DNA of 64,000 bases, taken from NCBI GenBank assembly GCA_034435035.1, contig DAOTXW010000079.1, forward strand, positions 1 to 64,000, read 5' to 3'. Source of the DNA: JAHEME01 sp034435035. GTDB taxonomy: Bacteria > Chloroflexota > Anaerolineae > Aggregatilineales > UBA3940. The notes beneath the pieces are model-generated. The model was not told where the DNA came from and searched no databases. It saw only the letters and a list, made by a program, of their open reading frames with translations. This document shows, one piece after another, positions 17,471 to 27,223 of this stretch (position 1 is the stretch's first letter; each line of letters starts with the position of its first letter). A program made the translations under genes and the position numbers.

Positions 17471-19607
17471 CTGCGGCCCCAACCGAATCGATCGGCAGCC
17501 AGAAACCCTGGCCGGAGCGTATGCTTTCCATAGCGGCCAGTGCAAGCCGGGTTGCCCGCAGCCCATCCCGCCCGGTGACAGTCAGCTCCTGCTCACCCCG
17601 GATGGCCGCCCCGAACTGATCCAGCAGAGCACGGTGACCTTTATCCTGCCGTCCACGTACCGATTCGCCGGCCATCCCCGTCAGGCTGAGCGAGCGAAAG
17701 TCGTCCAAGACAGCAGTCCCTCCGCCGGCAAAGACCTCAATCCGCTCCTTCCCAGTGTCAGGGCTGCCCTGAGCGGTGTAGACGATCATCCCCAGTGACC
17801 CGTCAGGAAAACGCAGGTTGATGGTGAAATCCTGCCCATCCGGGTTGCCCTGTGCGCTCACAGCCACCGGGTCACTGTCCAGAATGCCACAGATGAAGTC
17901 GATGAAGTGCACCCCTTCACCCAGCAGCCGCCCGCCGCCTTCACGGGGATCGTTCAGCCAATGTTCAGCGGGGATCGCGCCGGCATTGATGCGATAGATC
18001 ACCACTTTTTTGCGCGTGGTGACGCCGCCTAGCGCCAACTTCAGTGCCCGGGCTGTCGGCGCCAGCCGCCGGTTAAAACCGACCGTCAGCAGGACGCCGG
18101 ACTCTGCGGCTGCGCCTATCATCGTCTCGCAGTCTTCCACCCGGAGCGCCATAGGCTTTTCAACAAACACATGCTTTCCCGCCTGGGCCGCCGCAATAGC
18201 CTGGGCAGCATGGAGATCGTGGCGCGTCGCGATCAGCACCGCTTCGACCCCGGGATCTGCAAGCGCTGCCGTCAGATCAGTTGCAGCTAAGGGAGCGCCC
18301 GCCTTTCGCGCAGCCTGTACCGCGGACGCTCCGCCGCTGACCACGGCAACTGTGCGAAAGTATGAGCTGGCCTTGAGGTTGGGCAGGTGCACACTCCGCG
18401 CAAAGCTGCCTGCACCAACCAGCGCCACCCCGATCTGCCCACGCTTCTGAACGGCCCCTCGTAGCACAAAGTGACGCGGTAACCGGGGGGCATCTGACTC
18501 CTGGCCGTATGTCAGCAGGACTGCCAGCGCCCCCTGGCGGACCGCGTCATAAGCCCGATCGGCCTGCTCAACCGGATACTCAGCCGTGATGAGCGATTCG
18601 ACATCGATCTTTCCATCGGCTATCAGTCGCAGAAAAGCGCCCAGGTTGCGCTGCTCAGTCCAGCGGACGTAGCCCAGCGGATAGTCGACTCCCTGTTCCT
18701 CGTAGCGGCGGTCGTAGCGGCCTGGGCCCGCCGAGCGCGACATCACAAAGTCGAGCTCCCGGTTGTAAAAATCCGTGCGCTCCAAGTCCATACCCATTGC
18801 CCCCACCATCACGACCCGGCCCCGCTCGCGGCACATCCTGAAAGCTTCATTGGTAGGGCTGCTGCTATGGGTGGAAGCGCACAGGATGACCCGATCGGCA
18901 CCATGCCCGCCCGTGAGTGCACGCACCTGCGCCGCTGCATCACCAACCGTGGGGTCGAGGGTATGTGCTCCTGCCAGGCGAGCGGCCAGCTCACGGCGGC
19001 CGGCGATCGGATCTGAGCCAATTACCTGGCAGCCCGCTGCGTCCAGTATCTGCGCGGTGAGCTGCCCGATTAGCCCCAGACCAACCACCACTACGGTTTC
19101 GCCCAGCGTAGGCTCCGCGCGGCGCACCCCCTGGAGGGCGATGGCGCCCAGGGTGGCAAACGCGGCTTGCTGGTAGGTCAGCCCGTTCGGAATCCGGGCC
19201 AGCAGATTCCCGGGCACCGCATCGTACTCAGCGTGATTGGCGAAGCCAGCACCTGAGCAGGCAACCCGATCCCCGGGTTGCAGATCAGCTGCCAGGGCGC
19301 CTGCCCCGACCACAACCCCAGCCGCGCTGTAGCCAGCCGGGAACCATTGCTCCGAGATACCCTGCACTGCCTCTGCTGTGAAGCGAATCCCTTCACGCAG
19401 GGCCAGCTGCACGGCCCTGGCGATCAGTTCAGGATTCTCCAGTGCCTTGCGGATCAGACTCCCACCCCCGGATGCCTGCATTGTCTCAGTCCCACTGGAG
19501 ATCAGCGAGGCGTAGACCCGCACCAGTACACCTTCGGCGGGCACAGCGGGAGCAGGCACTTCCTGTATCAGCAGCTTACCTTTGCCATCAAAGAAAACCT
19601 GTTTCAT
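17463..19607 (-). CDS. Two-domain oxidoreductase: zinc-ADH-like MDR fused to Gfo/Idh/MocA
   Basis: Fusion protein of 714 aa. Residues about 1-355 form a medium-chain dehydrogenase: ISSGTE stands where classical enzymes have the zinc-binding Cys-Gly-Thr, so the catalytic zinc Cys is Ser, and VVVGLGLIGQL is the nucleotide-binding motif. Residues about 390-714 form a Gfo/Idh/MocA oxidoreductase with VALVGAGSFARSVHL, an EKPMA motif and the C-terminal alpha/beta sheet domain. Both halves bind NAD(P). This fused architecture is a recognised family of glycan loci, often beside heparinase-like proteins, as here. A likely role is oxidation or reduction of a nucleotide sugar, perhaps towards a uronic or deoxy sugar. 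The substrate is inference. Confidence 0.88.
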   Translation of the reverse strand: MKQVFFDGKGKLLIQEVPAPAVPAEGVLVRVYASLISSGTETMQASGGGSLIRKALENPELIARAVQLALREGIRFTAEAVQGISEQWFPAGYSAAGVVVGAGALAADLQPGDRVACSGAGFANHAEYDAVPGNLLARIPNGLTYQQAAFATLGAIALQGVRRAEPTLGETVVVVGLGLIGQLTAQILDAAGCQVIGSDPIAGRRELAARLAGAHTLDPTVGDAAAQVRALTGGHGADRVILCASTHSSSPTNEAFRMCRERGRVVMVGAMGMDLERTDFYNRELDFVMSRSAGPGRYDRRYEEQGVDYPLGYVRWTEQRNLGAFLRLIADGKIDVESLITAEYPVEQADRAYDAVRQGALAVLLTYGQESDAPRLPRHFVLRGAVQKRGQIGVALVGAGSFARSVHLPNLKASSYFRTVAVVSGGASAVQAARKAGAPLAATDLTAALADPGVEAVLIATRHDLHAAQAIAAAQAGKHVFVEKPMALRVEDCETMIGAAAESGVLLTVGFNRRLAPTARALKLALGGVTTRKKVVIYRINAGAIPAEHWLNDPREGGGRLLGEGVHFIDFICGILDSDPVAVSAQGNPDGQDFTINLRFPDGSLGMIVYTAQGSPDTGKERIEVFAGGGTAVLDDFRSLSLTGMAGESVRGRQDKGHRALLDQFGAAIRGEQELTVTGRDGLRATRLALAAMESIRSGQGFWLPIDSVGAADG

Positions 19608-19650
19608 AGCAGGAGCTCGTGAGCCAGATGGGGGTAGTTCAGCCAGGATT

Positions 19651-21936
19651 CTACACCGGCTCGAGTCTGCCGGAGACGCCGGGCGTCCGAACGCTGGTCG
19701 CCCACATCCTGCGGAAGTTAGTCAGGGCGTTGCGCCCGGCAGCACGCACAACCTGAAAATCAGGCGCAGCCTGGTGAGGATACAGGATCAGCACCAGGTC
19801 GGCGGGGAGTCTAACGCGCCCGGTGAATTTGACAACCGGGCTGCGCTGCCGCACGCCGTAGCGGGGAGAGTGCCACGCATCCTCCAAAGAAGCACGGAGC
19901 GGGAACTCCCCCAGAGGCATCACCAAGAGACCAGCGCCGGCGCTGCCTTCGCACACAGCTGCGTTGTTGCCGCGATCGATTCGTACAGGCAGGGGGGCGA
20001 AGTGAAAGTGCAGGTTGATCTGCACCTCCGAAAGGCTATCCGCAGGATTCGGATGATGCGCCTTAGACAGGCTGACGTTATCGTGCAGAATCCACAGGCG
20101 GGCGATTTTGTCAAACCAGATCTGCCGGTGATGGATCACACTGGGATGCAGCCGTGAGTACCCGTCGTGGGATGCGTCAAGTAGATCGTAAGCAGGCTGC
20201 GATATCCAGCGATGCACCGTTACATGGGCATCCGCCTTCAGCCGAAAGAGCTCGCCGTTTTCCGGAAAGCCGTTGATCTCCTCATCGCCGATCTGCAGGG
20301 TATTGTGATAGGCGGTCGAGCGGAACAGGTTCCGCATTTCAGGGTTGGAGGTGTAAAGGTAGCTGCCGGGATCGACCAGGAACTGCTGGCTATATGCGCA
20401 GACCGTCAGACTGAGCGTGTCATTATGGGCATGGCCACCGGCACCCTGCTGACCCACTTCGCCCGCGTCGATGGCCATATAAAGATCCTGGTGGCGCATG
20501 ATATACCATCCACCAGCCTCAAAGCCACGTGAGTTGGCGATGTCGGCTACCCGAAGCGCACGGCGGGCGAGCGCCCGTGCCCGCACTCGCATCCCTGGCA
20601 GCACCTCCACCCAGCTGTCCATCTCTACCCCTTCAGGTCGGGTCGTTGTATGGAGCACCAGATCGGTATAGCGGGCTGCAGCATCGACGGGGAAACACCA
20701 GAAAGCATCCTGCCACTCATGCCCGGCTGTCACGGACCAGCCGGTGGCCAGCGGATCGATATAGCCTGCCCATTCAGGTGACTCGCGCTCTAACACCAGG
20801 GATCCCAGCGCCAGCAGATGACGATGATCCCGGGCTGTTCTCACAGGGTCACGGTGTACGGTCAGAGGGTGCAAACGCCCATCATCGGCATCGCCGATCT
20901 GCGGCGCCAGCCCATCCGGCTGTGTGTAGGCCATAATCACATCAAGCATTGCTCTAAGCCGGGCAATCGTTGGCTCTGGCAGCGCTATTCCGTTGATCAG
21001 CGCCAGCGCCGCCACGCTGAGAACCATCTCCGTCACCAGCCGATGGTAGGATACAGACGCCTCATAATCCACACCGTCCGCGTAGATCTGGCGATCCATC
21101 TCCTGGGTCAGCCGCGTCAGGGCGATTTCCTTCCAGCGAGCCGCTTCCTTGAATTCCGGGAATAGGATGCCCAGATAGGCCAGGCCGGCAAGATTCGCGA
21201 TCAGATGATTGGTGCGCGGCCAGCCATCTTCAAGATGTTGAGCCAGGTATTCCCCATGCTGCTTCAGGCTGGCAAGCCACACGGCCAGAAAAGGCTCGCT
21301 CAGTGCATCCGATTCGAAGATTGCGTAGATCGCCCAGATCCAGTTCACGGCCCGGATGGCGACATCCATTGGCCCCGCCCAGTTGACGCCGAATTCATAG
21401 GGGTTGCTGGTGATCCAGTGGCTAATCTGAGCGACTAGCTCGGCGGCATAGCGCTCATCCTGCGTATACAGATATGCCTGTCCCAGCCGAATGCCATGAT
21501 GGAACCGGCTCAACTCCCAGGGGATCTTGACATCGAACCGCCCGCCGGGCGACGTCAGGGCCAGTCGGGTATGATGCTCCACCGGCCACCGGTGCCCGCT
21601 CTGAAAATCCAGATGCCAGTCTATCGCATCGCCCAGATGCACCTCTCCTGATCCCAGCAGATCAAACCGATGGGCCATCACCCGATCCGCCTCTTCAATG
21701 GCAAGATCCGCTGCCTCAGGGAAGAACTGCGCGATCATCAAGGCATGCTCCCCGGCAAGGCTGAAGAAGCGCGGCCGTTTCCGGCGCCGGAATCCACGGG
21801 CTATTTCCTCAATGCTGCCACCGATCTCCAAAGTATGAGGCCGGCGTGGGGCAGTACGGGTGCGCAGTTCACGTACCAGACGCTGCCAGGCAACCCGCGG
21901 AAGCTCACGTGGCGGGATCGATTGAGTCTTGATCAT
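19651..21936 (-). CDS. Heparinase II/III / alginate lyase-like protein
   Basis: Protein of about 761 aa. The N-terminal half is an alpha/alpha toroid of the alginate-lyase/heparinase type, with WHLDFQSGHRWP, NPYEFGVNW, WPRTNHLIANLAGL and YEASVSYHRL (Asn-His and Tyr residues of the usual active-site region). The C-terminal half is a heparinase II/III beta-sandwich, with GGHAHNDTLS and DPGSYLYTS. There is no signal peptide, so it appears cytoplasmic, as is common for relatives in synthesis loci. GTG at 21972 would add 12 residues; ATG at 21936 is chosen weakly. It lies upstream of the two-domain oxidoreductase, 43 bases apart. A role in trimming or modifying a uronate-containing glycan is inferred. 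Confidence 0.85.
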   Translation of the reverse strand: MIKTQSIPPRELPRVAWQRLVRELRTRTAPRRPHTLEIGGSIEEIARGFRRRKRPRFFSLAGEHALMIAQFFPEAADLAIEEADRVMAHRFDLLGSGEVHLGDAIDWHLDFQSGHRWPVEHHTRLALTSPGGRFDVKIPWELSRFHHGIRLGQAYLYTQDERYAAELVAQISHWITSNPYEFGVNWAGPMDVAIRAVNWIWAIYAIFESDALSEPFLAVWLASLKQHGEYLAQHLEDGWPRTNHLIANLAGLAYLGILFPEFKEAARWKEIALTRLTQEMDRQIYADGVDYEASVSYHRLVTEMVLSVAALALINGIALPEPTIARLRAMLDVIMAYTQPDGLAPQIGDADDGRLHPLTVHRDPVRTARDHRHLLALGSLVLERESPEWAGYIDPLATGWSVTAGHEWQDAFWCFPVDAAARYTDLVLHTTTRPEGVEMDSWVEVLPGMRVRARALARRALRVADIANSRGFEAGGWYIMRHQDLYMAIDAGEVGQQGAGGHAHNDTLSLTVCAYSQQFLVDPGSYLYTSNPEMRNLFRSTAYHNTLQIGDEEINGFPENGELFRLKADAHVTVHRWISQPAYDLLDASHDGYSRLHPSVIHHRQIWFDKIARLWILHDNVSLSKAHHPNPADSLSEVQINLHFHFAPLPVRIDRGNNAAVCEGSAGAGLLVMPLGEFPLRASLEDAWHSPRYGVRQRSPVVKFTGRVRLPADLVLILYPHQAAPDFQVVRAAGRNALTNFRRMWATSVRTPGVSGRLEPV

Positions 21937-21972
21937 GCTGCCGCTCAGTTCTATCGCATCCTGTTCAGCCAC

Positions 21973-22204
21973 TTATGTGGGACATACAGAAAGGATAATA
22001 CAGCCGCAACTAGGGTCAGCGGCTGCTCCGACTCACTTCAGGTCATCTATTATCCTAAACAATTTCGGCTCTCCGTACCACCAGCCGCCCACCCTCATCC
22101 TGTCCGCGCTGTGTGCGCCGGCAAATCCCTTACGGAGCCAGATGCCCCTCACCTCCGCATGTGGATGTGCACATTTGCGGTGCGCCGGGGCTGGCAGAAT
22201 ACTG
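21973..22204 (-). other. Intergenic stretch inside the glycan locus
   Basis: This 232-base gap separates the GT4 gene from the heparinase-like gene, one of only three breaks over 60 bases in the glycan locus. I see no reading frame of interest. GATAAT on the minus strand (22049-22054) is a possible -10 but has no acceptable -35, and no T-tailed hairpin is visible. An internal promoter is plausible but not supported. Confidence 0.4.
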
Positions 22205-23434
22205 CTACGATTCAGGCTGGTTCGCAAAGATCTCTTCGTAAACAGCGGCTGTCGCCGCCGCATTGGCACGGGCTTCAAATAGCCCACATGCCCGGTGATA
22301 GGCAGATTCCCCCAGCAGACGCGCCTGCACCGGGTTAGTGAGGAGACCTGCCAATGCGCTGACCAGAGCAGCCGGATCGCCCGGGGCTACCAGCAGGCCC
22401 GTCTCCCCCGGTACAATCAGCTCACGGGGTCCGCCCACATCGGAGGCTACCGCCGGGACGCCCATCGCGGCAGCCTCGATGATCGGGCGTGCAAAGTGCG
22501 GCACCGTCGACGGAAACACCAGACAGGTGCTGGCTGCGAGCAGCCGGGGTATATCCTCACGGATGCCAACAAACTGGACAGCGCCCTGGACATCAGGACC
22601 AGCGGCGTCCAACACAGCCTGTACCCGGCGAGCATATAAGTCAGCGCCCAGCAGGCGGCGCAGCGGGGCTTTCCAGCCACCCCCGCCGGGCCGAAGGGCC
22701 GGGCCGGCCACGATGATCCGCACCCCGGGCACCGCTGCGAGCAGATCGGGCAGGGCCTGCACCAGCACCAACGTTCCCTTGGGCTCTGCGACCCCGCCAA
22801 GCATCAGCACTACCGGAGAATCTTGTGCGATGCCCAATTCCTCCCGAACGCCTGCGCCATCGATCGCGCGGTCGAAGCGGGTGAAGTCCACAAAATTGTA
22901 GATGACCCGAATCCGCGGGCTGGGGATAAGCTGATCGGCGTCATACTGGCTGATGGCAACTACCCGGTCAGCAAACCGGTCAACCGCTCGACGCAGCAGC
23001 GCCCGGCGCAGACCGATCAGGCCCTGCGCGAGCGGTTCGCGGATATGCCAGACCACGGGCACACCGGCTCTCCACGCGGCTGCGGCGCAGGCAGCCAGAG
23101 TCGACGAATTCAGATGCACCAGGTCGGGCTGGAGGTCCCGGATCAGGCGGCTGGTTCGCAGCGCTGAAGGGGCAAGCCGCAGCAGCTTACCCGGCAGTCG
23201 CCACCAATCACGCTCGCCATACCACTCGAGCGTTGTGTGGCTGAAATCGCTGATGCCCGGTTCAACTCGGACTTCAATATCCTCTGCGCGGTACCGATCG
23301 ACCACCGGGCCAGGTCTGAGGGTAACCACGACGGGCTCATAGCGTGAGCGATCCAAATGTTGAATGAGATACAGCAGGCTGAGAGGCGCGCCGCCGATTT
23401 CGCCGCCATGGTGAATGTACAGGATGCGCTTCAC
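22205..23434 (-). CDS. Glycosyltransferase family 4
   Basis: GT-B glycosyltransferase of 409 aa. It starts with KRILYIHHGGEIGGAPLSL, typical of family 4. The C-terminal domain has VVLMLGGVAEPKG and FARPIIEAAAMGVP with VASDVGGPRE. The usual first Glu of E-x7-E appears to be missing here (HFARPIIE), a mild departure. The start is GTG, sharing four bases (GTGA) with the stop of the upstream GT2; GGGGAGG lies a few bases upstream. It ends a block that begins at the methyltransferase, followed by the 232-base gap. The sugar is unknown. Confidence 0.83.
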   Translation of the reverse strand: MKRILYIHHGGEIGGAPLSLLYLIQHLDRSRYEPVVVTLRPGPVVDRYRAEDIEVRVEPGISDFSHTTLEWYGERDWWRLPGKLLRLAPSALRTSRLIRDLQPDLVHLNSSTLAACAAAAWRAGVPVVWHIREPLAQGLIGLRRALLRRAVDRFADRVVAISQYDADQLIPSPRIRVIYNFVDFTRFDRAIDGAGVREELGIAQDSPVVLMLGGVAEPKGTLVLVQALPDLLAAVPGVRIIVAGPALRPGGGGWKAPLRRLLGADLYARRVQAVLDAAGPDVQGAVQFVGIREDIPRLLAASTCLVFPSTVPHFARPIIEAAAMGVPAVASDVGGPRELIVPGETGLLVAPGDPAALVSALAGLLTNPVQARLLGESAYHRACGLFEARANAAATAAVYEEIFANQPES

Positions 23435-24381
23435 GCCGCCTCCCCGGAACGTGCCCGCGCAATGCGTCGCTGCCGGAGGATCTCTCGGCAGCCATCCCAG
23501 TAGCCAATGGCGGTAGCTGCCATCTCAATCAGCCGCGACCAGGTGAACGGCACTAGATCGCGCAGTCCTCGCTCAGAATAGCCTACCAGCCTGGCCGCAT
23601 AGATAACTGCCGGGATCACCAGTGCAGTCAGCGCCAGAGTCCCCAGTGTGGAACGCGCCACGGCCCCCCAGCGCAGAGGCCGGCGTTCCTGGACATACAG
23701 AACGTAAGCACCGCCACGTCCACGCCCCAGCCGCTGACGCCAGTACACTGCGAACTCACCCGGCATCACATGCGGTACCACGATGGAGAAGTCCGCCACC
23801 CGCCGAAAATGCTCGGCCAGCCGCCCTCCGAAGATCGCGTCCTCACCGGCCGTGTTCGCCGCAAACTCTTCGGGAAAGCCTCCTGCCGCCAGCGCCGCAG
23901 CGCGGCGGCAGGAGAATCCCTCGGTCCACTGAAGCTGATCGCGCGTGAACTGCAGGTTGTAGAGATGCTGCGCCTGGAGATAGCGCGGGAAAAGACTCTC
24001 TGTATTGATAACCTCAGAGTCAACCAGAACATAATCCGCCCCGGCGCGGTAGTGCACCATGATACGATCCACAAAATCAGGGGGCGGCAGGACATCTGCA
24101 TTCAGGATAACAACGATCTCCCCCCGGGCCGCCTTGAGGCCGGCATTACGCGCCGCCGATACCCCCGGCCTGTCTCCCTGAGGAATCAGCTGCAGTCCCG
24201 GGACTTTCCCGCTGAAGCTCTGCACGATCTCAGGGGTGCGATCTCTTGAGGCATCCACGACGATCACTTCGAGGGGGCGATACGCCAGGGCTGCCAGGGC
24301 CTGCATTGTAAGCCCGATATCCCGCTCTTCGTTATAGGTAGGCATCACGATGCTCACCAGCGGGTGGGGGTCTTCAGCCAA
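23431..24381 (-). CDS. Glycosyltransferase family 2 with C-terminal hydrophobic segment
   Basis: GT-A enzyme of about 316 aa. It has LVSIVMPTYNEERDIG, VVDASRDRTPE, GDRPGVSAARNAG, and NADVLPP as the metal-binding region, where the usual DxD appears as Asn-Ala-Asp. One or two hydrophobic stretches lie near residues 245-270, and the C-terminus is Arg-rich. TTG at 24381 is preferred: GGGAGG lies nine bases upstream, the overlap with the preceding stop is the eight bases TTGGCTGA, and the N-terminus then matches that of its paralogue. A GTG at 24402 would add seven residues. It is a clear tandem duplicate of the next gene upstream. The function within the glycan is unknown. Confidence 0.83.
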   Translation of the reverse strand: MAEDPHPLVSIVMPTYNEERDIGLTMQALAALAYRPLEVIVVDASRDRTPEIVQSFSGKVPGLQLIPQGDRPGVSAARNAGLKAARGEIVVILNADVLPPPDFVDRIMVHYRAGADYVLVDSEVINTESLFPRYLQAQHLYNLQFTRDQLQWTEGFSCRRAAALAAGGFPEEFAANTAGEDAIFGGRLAEHFRRVADFSIVVPHVMPGEFAVYWRQRLGRGRGGAYVLYVQERRPLRWGAVARSTLGTLALTALVIPAVIYAARLVGYSERGLRDLVPFTWSRLIEMAATAIGYWDGCREILRQRRIARARSGEAA

Positions 24382-25333
24382 ATGTATCAGCCTCCCTGCC
24401 ACGACTCTGGAGGGCCTTTCGATCCCGGGCGATATCCCGGCAGCCGTCCCAGTAGCCGATCGCCCGGGCTGTGATCTCGATCATCCGTGCCCAGGCGAAT
24501 GGCAGGATGTCCCGCCAGCCCCGCGACGAGAATTTCGTCAGCCACCGGGCGTAACGCAGCACCGGGAACAAAGTCATCATGATCGCCAGCGTGCCGATGA
24601 CGGATCGAGCCACCGCCCCCCAGCGCAACGGGCGCCCCTCATATGCATACAGCCGGTAGGCCCCTCCCCGACCACGCCCTAATCGCTGCACCCAGTAGGT
24701 ACGGAAATCGACCGGGGCGGTATGCCTGACCACGATGGACAGGTCGGCAGCTCGGCGGAATGGTCGCATCCGTTCGCCAAAGATGACATCCTCTCCCGCG
24801 CTGTTGCGCCCGAATGCTTCTGGAAATCCGCCGACGCTCAGCGCCAGCTCTCGCCGGCACGAGTAGCCTTCAGTCCAGCCAGCCTCCTGCTCGAAATAGT
24901 GAGCCATCTTGTATTCGTGCTGTGCCTGGAGGTAGCGGGGGAAGACGCCCTGATCCGTATTGACAATCTGCGACTGGATCAGCAGGTAGTCTGCGCCTGC
25001 GTGGTAATGCGGCAGGATGCGGTCGATAAAATCGGCGTCAGGGAAAACATCGGCATTGAGAATCACCACGATCTCGCCCCGGGCGGCGCGCAGCCCGGCA
25101 TTCCGGGCTGCCGAGACCCCCGGCCTGTCGCCCTGTGGGATCAGACGCAACCCCGGAATCCGGCCCGTATATGAAAGCACGATCTCCGGCGTGCGATCGC
25201 GCGACTTATCGACCACGATCACTTCCAGCGGACGGTAAAACAATGCCGCCAGAGCATCCAGGGTGCGCGCAATGTCCTTTTCCTCATTGTAGGTGGGAAC
25301 AATGATACTGACCAGGGGCTGCTCAGGCATCAT
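24374..25333 (-). CDS. Glycosyltransferase family 2 (tandem paralogue)
   Basis: GT-A enzyme of 319 aa, very similar in layout to the gene just downstream. It has LVSIIVPTYNEEKDIA, VVDKSRDRTPE, GDRPGVSAARNAG again, NADVFPDADF, and the shared C-terminal run GRGRGGAYRLY followed by a hydrophobic segment and FAWARMIEITARAIGYWDG. ATG at 25333 (AGGGGG seven bases upstream) is chosen, with ATG at 25330 and 25351 as alternatives. All overlap the end of amidotransferase copy 2. The duplicate pair may add the same or related sugars at successive positions; that is inference. Confidence 0.83.
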   Translation of the reverse strand: MMPEQPLVSIIVPTYNEEKDIARTLDALAALFYRPLEVIVVDKSRDRTPEIVLSYTGRIPGLRLIPQGDRPGVSAARNAGLRAARGEIVVILNADVFPDADFIDRILPHYHAGADYLLIQSQIVNTDQGVFPRYLQAQHEYKMAHYFEQEAGWTEGYSCRRELALSVGGFPEAFGRNSAGEDVIFGERMRPFRRAADLSIVVRHTAPVDFRTYWVQRLGRGRGGAYRLYAYEGRPLRWGAVARSVIGTLAIMMTLFPVLRYARWLTKFSSRGWRDILPFAWARMIEITARAIGYWDGCRDIARDRKALQSRGREADTFG

Positions 25334-27221
25334 GTGTTCGCCCCCTGCCATCAATGAATGCTCGCATCCACAGTTCAAGCACGACCAGCGCCCACACGCG
25401 CAGATACGGGCCGTTGCCATTCAGGAAGGCCTGGTAGATCGCCCGCACCTGCTCCGGGCGAAACAGCCCACGGCGCAGGACAGAGGCCTCGGAAAGTGTA
25501 TCCTCCACGATCTCGCGCAGTTCCATCTGCATCCAAGACGCAACCGGCATCTCAAACCCCCGCTTGGGCCGATCCACCACCTCCGGGGGGAGGACATCCT
25601 GCAGTGCGTGGGCAAAAATCCACTTGGTGCGCCCTTCGCGCAGCTTCAGGGTCGGCGGGATGCGCGAGGCGAACTCAACCAGCCGGTGATCGATCAGCGG
25701 AACCCGGACCTCAAGCGAATGGGCCATGCTCATCGCATCGGTATCGCGCAGCAGGGTATTCGCCATATAGTGCTGTAGCTCAAGGCGGGTGAGCTGGATG
25801 ACCGGATCATGTTCGCCGGGATGTACATAGCGGCTGAGCGTCTCGCGCGAGGGATCAGGAGCGCCCAAGCCGAAGATTGTATCCGGGGTGTAGAGAGCCA
25901 GCTTGGCTTGCTCATCAAACAGGATGCGGACGCGCTCGTAGCGGTCCAACAGATCGCCTTCCAGCCAGGTAACGACCCGGCGAGTCGGCGCAAAAGCCGC
26001 AGTGATGCCTCGTGCCAGCGCGCGAGCGGGCGACGGGATCCCACGCCAGATCCGAGCCGCATGGGCTGCCTGCTGAAACATTCGGAACTGCGGATAGCCC
26101 GCAAACAGCTCATCGCCGCCTAATCCCGACAGGGCTACCTTGACATGCCGGGCAGTTGCCTGCGAGACCAGGTAGGTATTGAGGCCATCGCCGGTGGGCT
26201 GATCCATTGCCCGGATGATGGCATCCATCTGGCTCAGCACATCCTGGCCGGTCACAATGACCTCAGTGTGATCCGTATGGTAGTGGTTGGCCAGTACGCG
26301 GGCGGCCGAGCGCTCATCCAGTGTGGCGCCCTCTTGCCCAAAGCCGATGGAGAAGGTCTTAAGCCGCTCGCCGCTGGCGCGCGTCATCAGCGCGACTACC
26401 GCGCTGGAATCGACGCCGCCCGAAAGAAACGCGCCCACCGGCACGTCGGCGATCATCCGAAGCCGAATCGACTCCTCCAGCAGGCGACGCAGTTCATGTG
26501 TTATCTCTTCTTCAGTCATAGGCAGCGCATCCGGCGCCGGGATGTTCCAGTACTGCCGCAGACTTACCCGCCCATCCTGGTAAGTCAGGCTGTGGCCGGG
26601 CGGCAGAGTCTCCACTCCCTGTAGGATGCTATACGGAGAAGGCACCGAGTAGAATGACAGATAGTGATGAAGAGCCGGGCCATTCAGGGTCGGGCTGGCC
26701 AGATCGGTAGCTAGAAGCGCCTTCAATTCTGAGGAAAACGCCAGGGTGCGCTCCCCGCCAGGAGCGCGGCCCTGCACATAGTAAAGCGGCTTGATACCCA
26801 GCCGGTCACGGGCAGCAAACAGCCTGGCCTCCACTGTGTCCCAGACTGCAAAGGCAAACATCCCGCGGAAGTATTCCACACACCGTTCGCCCCATTGCTG
26901 GTAGGCATGGAGAATGACCTCTGTATCGGTGTGCGAAGCGAATCGGTGGCCAGCGTCGATTAGCAGCGCACGCAGTTCAGCAAAGTTATAAACCTCGCCG
27001 TTGTAAACAATCCAGTAGCGGCCTTCTTCGCTGGTCATGGGTTGGTGGCCAGCCGGCGACAGATCGATGATCGCCAGCCGCGTGTTGACCAGAGAGACCG
27101 GCACCGGGTGCGTGGTCACATAGGTGCCGTAATCATCCGGGCCCCGGTGCCGCATCGCCCGTGCTGCGGCGTCAGCCATCTGCTGGCTGGCGATATTCAC
27201 AACGCCCCAGATCCCGCACAT
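25323..27221 (-). CDS. asnB: AsnB-type glutamine-dependent amidotransferase (copy 2)
   Basis: Asparagine-synthetase-family protein of 632 aa. Cys2 of MCGIWG is the glutaminase nucleophile. The glutaminase domain covers about 1-210 with RHRGPDD and NGEVYNF. The PP-loop AFLSGGVDSSAVVAL and ALSGLGGDELFAGYPQF mark the ATP-dependent amidating domain. It differs clearly from copy 1, so this is not a recent duplication. It lies two bases downstream of a GT-C gene and overlaps the next GT2 start. A glycan-modifying role (amide formation on a sugar acid) is inferred from its place; true asparagine synthesis cannot be excluded. Confidence 0.92.
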   Translation of the reverse strand: MCGIWGVVNIASQQMADAAARAMRHRGPDDYGTYVTTHPVPVSLVNTRLAIIDLSPAGHQPMTSEEGRYWIVYNGEVYNFAELRALLIDAGHRFASHTDTEVILHAYQQWGERCVEYFRGMFAFAVWDTVEARLFAARDRLGIKPLYYVQGRAPGGERTLAFSSELKALLATDLASPTLNGPALHHYLSFYSVPSPYSILQGVETLPPGHSLTYQDGRVSLRQYWNIPAPDALPMTEEEITHELRRLLEESIRLRMIADVPVGAFLSGGVDSSAVVALMTRASGERLKTFSIGFGQEGATLDERSAARVLANHYHTDHTEVIVTGQDVLSQMDAIIRAMDQPTGDGLNTYLVSQATARHVKVALSGLGGDELFAGYPQFRMFQQAAHAARIWRGIPSPARALARGITAAFAPTRRVVTWLEGDLLDRYERVRILFDEQAKLALYTPDTIFGLGAPDPSRETLSRYVHPGEHDPVIQLTRLELQHYMANTLLRDTDAMSMAHSLEVRVPLIDHRLVEFASRIPPTLKLREGRTKWIFAHALQDVLPPEVVDRPKRGFEMPVASWMQMELREIVEDTLSEASVLRRGLFRPEQVRAIYQAFLNGNGPYLRVWALVVLELWMRAFIDGRGRTHDA

Positions 27222-27223
27222 AG

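Noticed and set aside
16199..17533. A 444-codon open frame on the + strand opposite glycosyltransferase genes
   Set aside because: It is antisense to a gene with clear glycosyltransferase motifs and overlap-coupled starts; its translation is Cys/His/Arg-rich without any domain. Similar long antisense frames (1682-2644, 8690-9889, 31106-32329, 41867-42790) are explained by GC-rich codon use.
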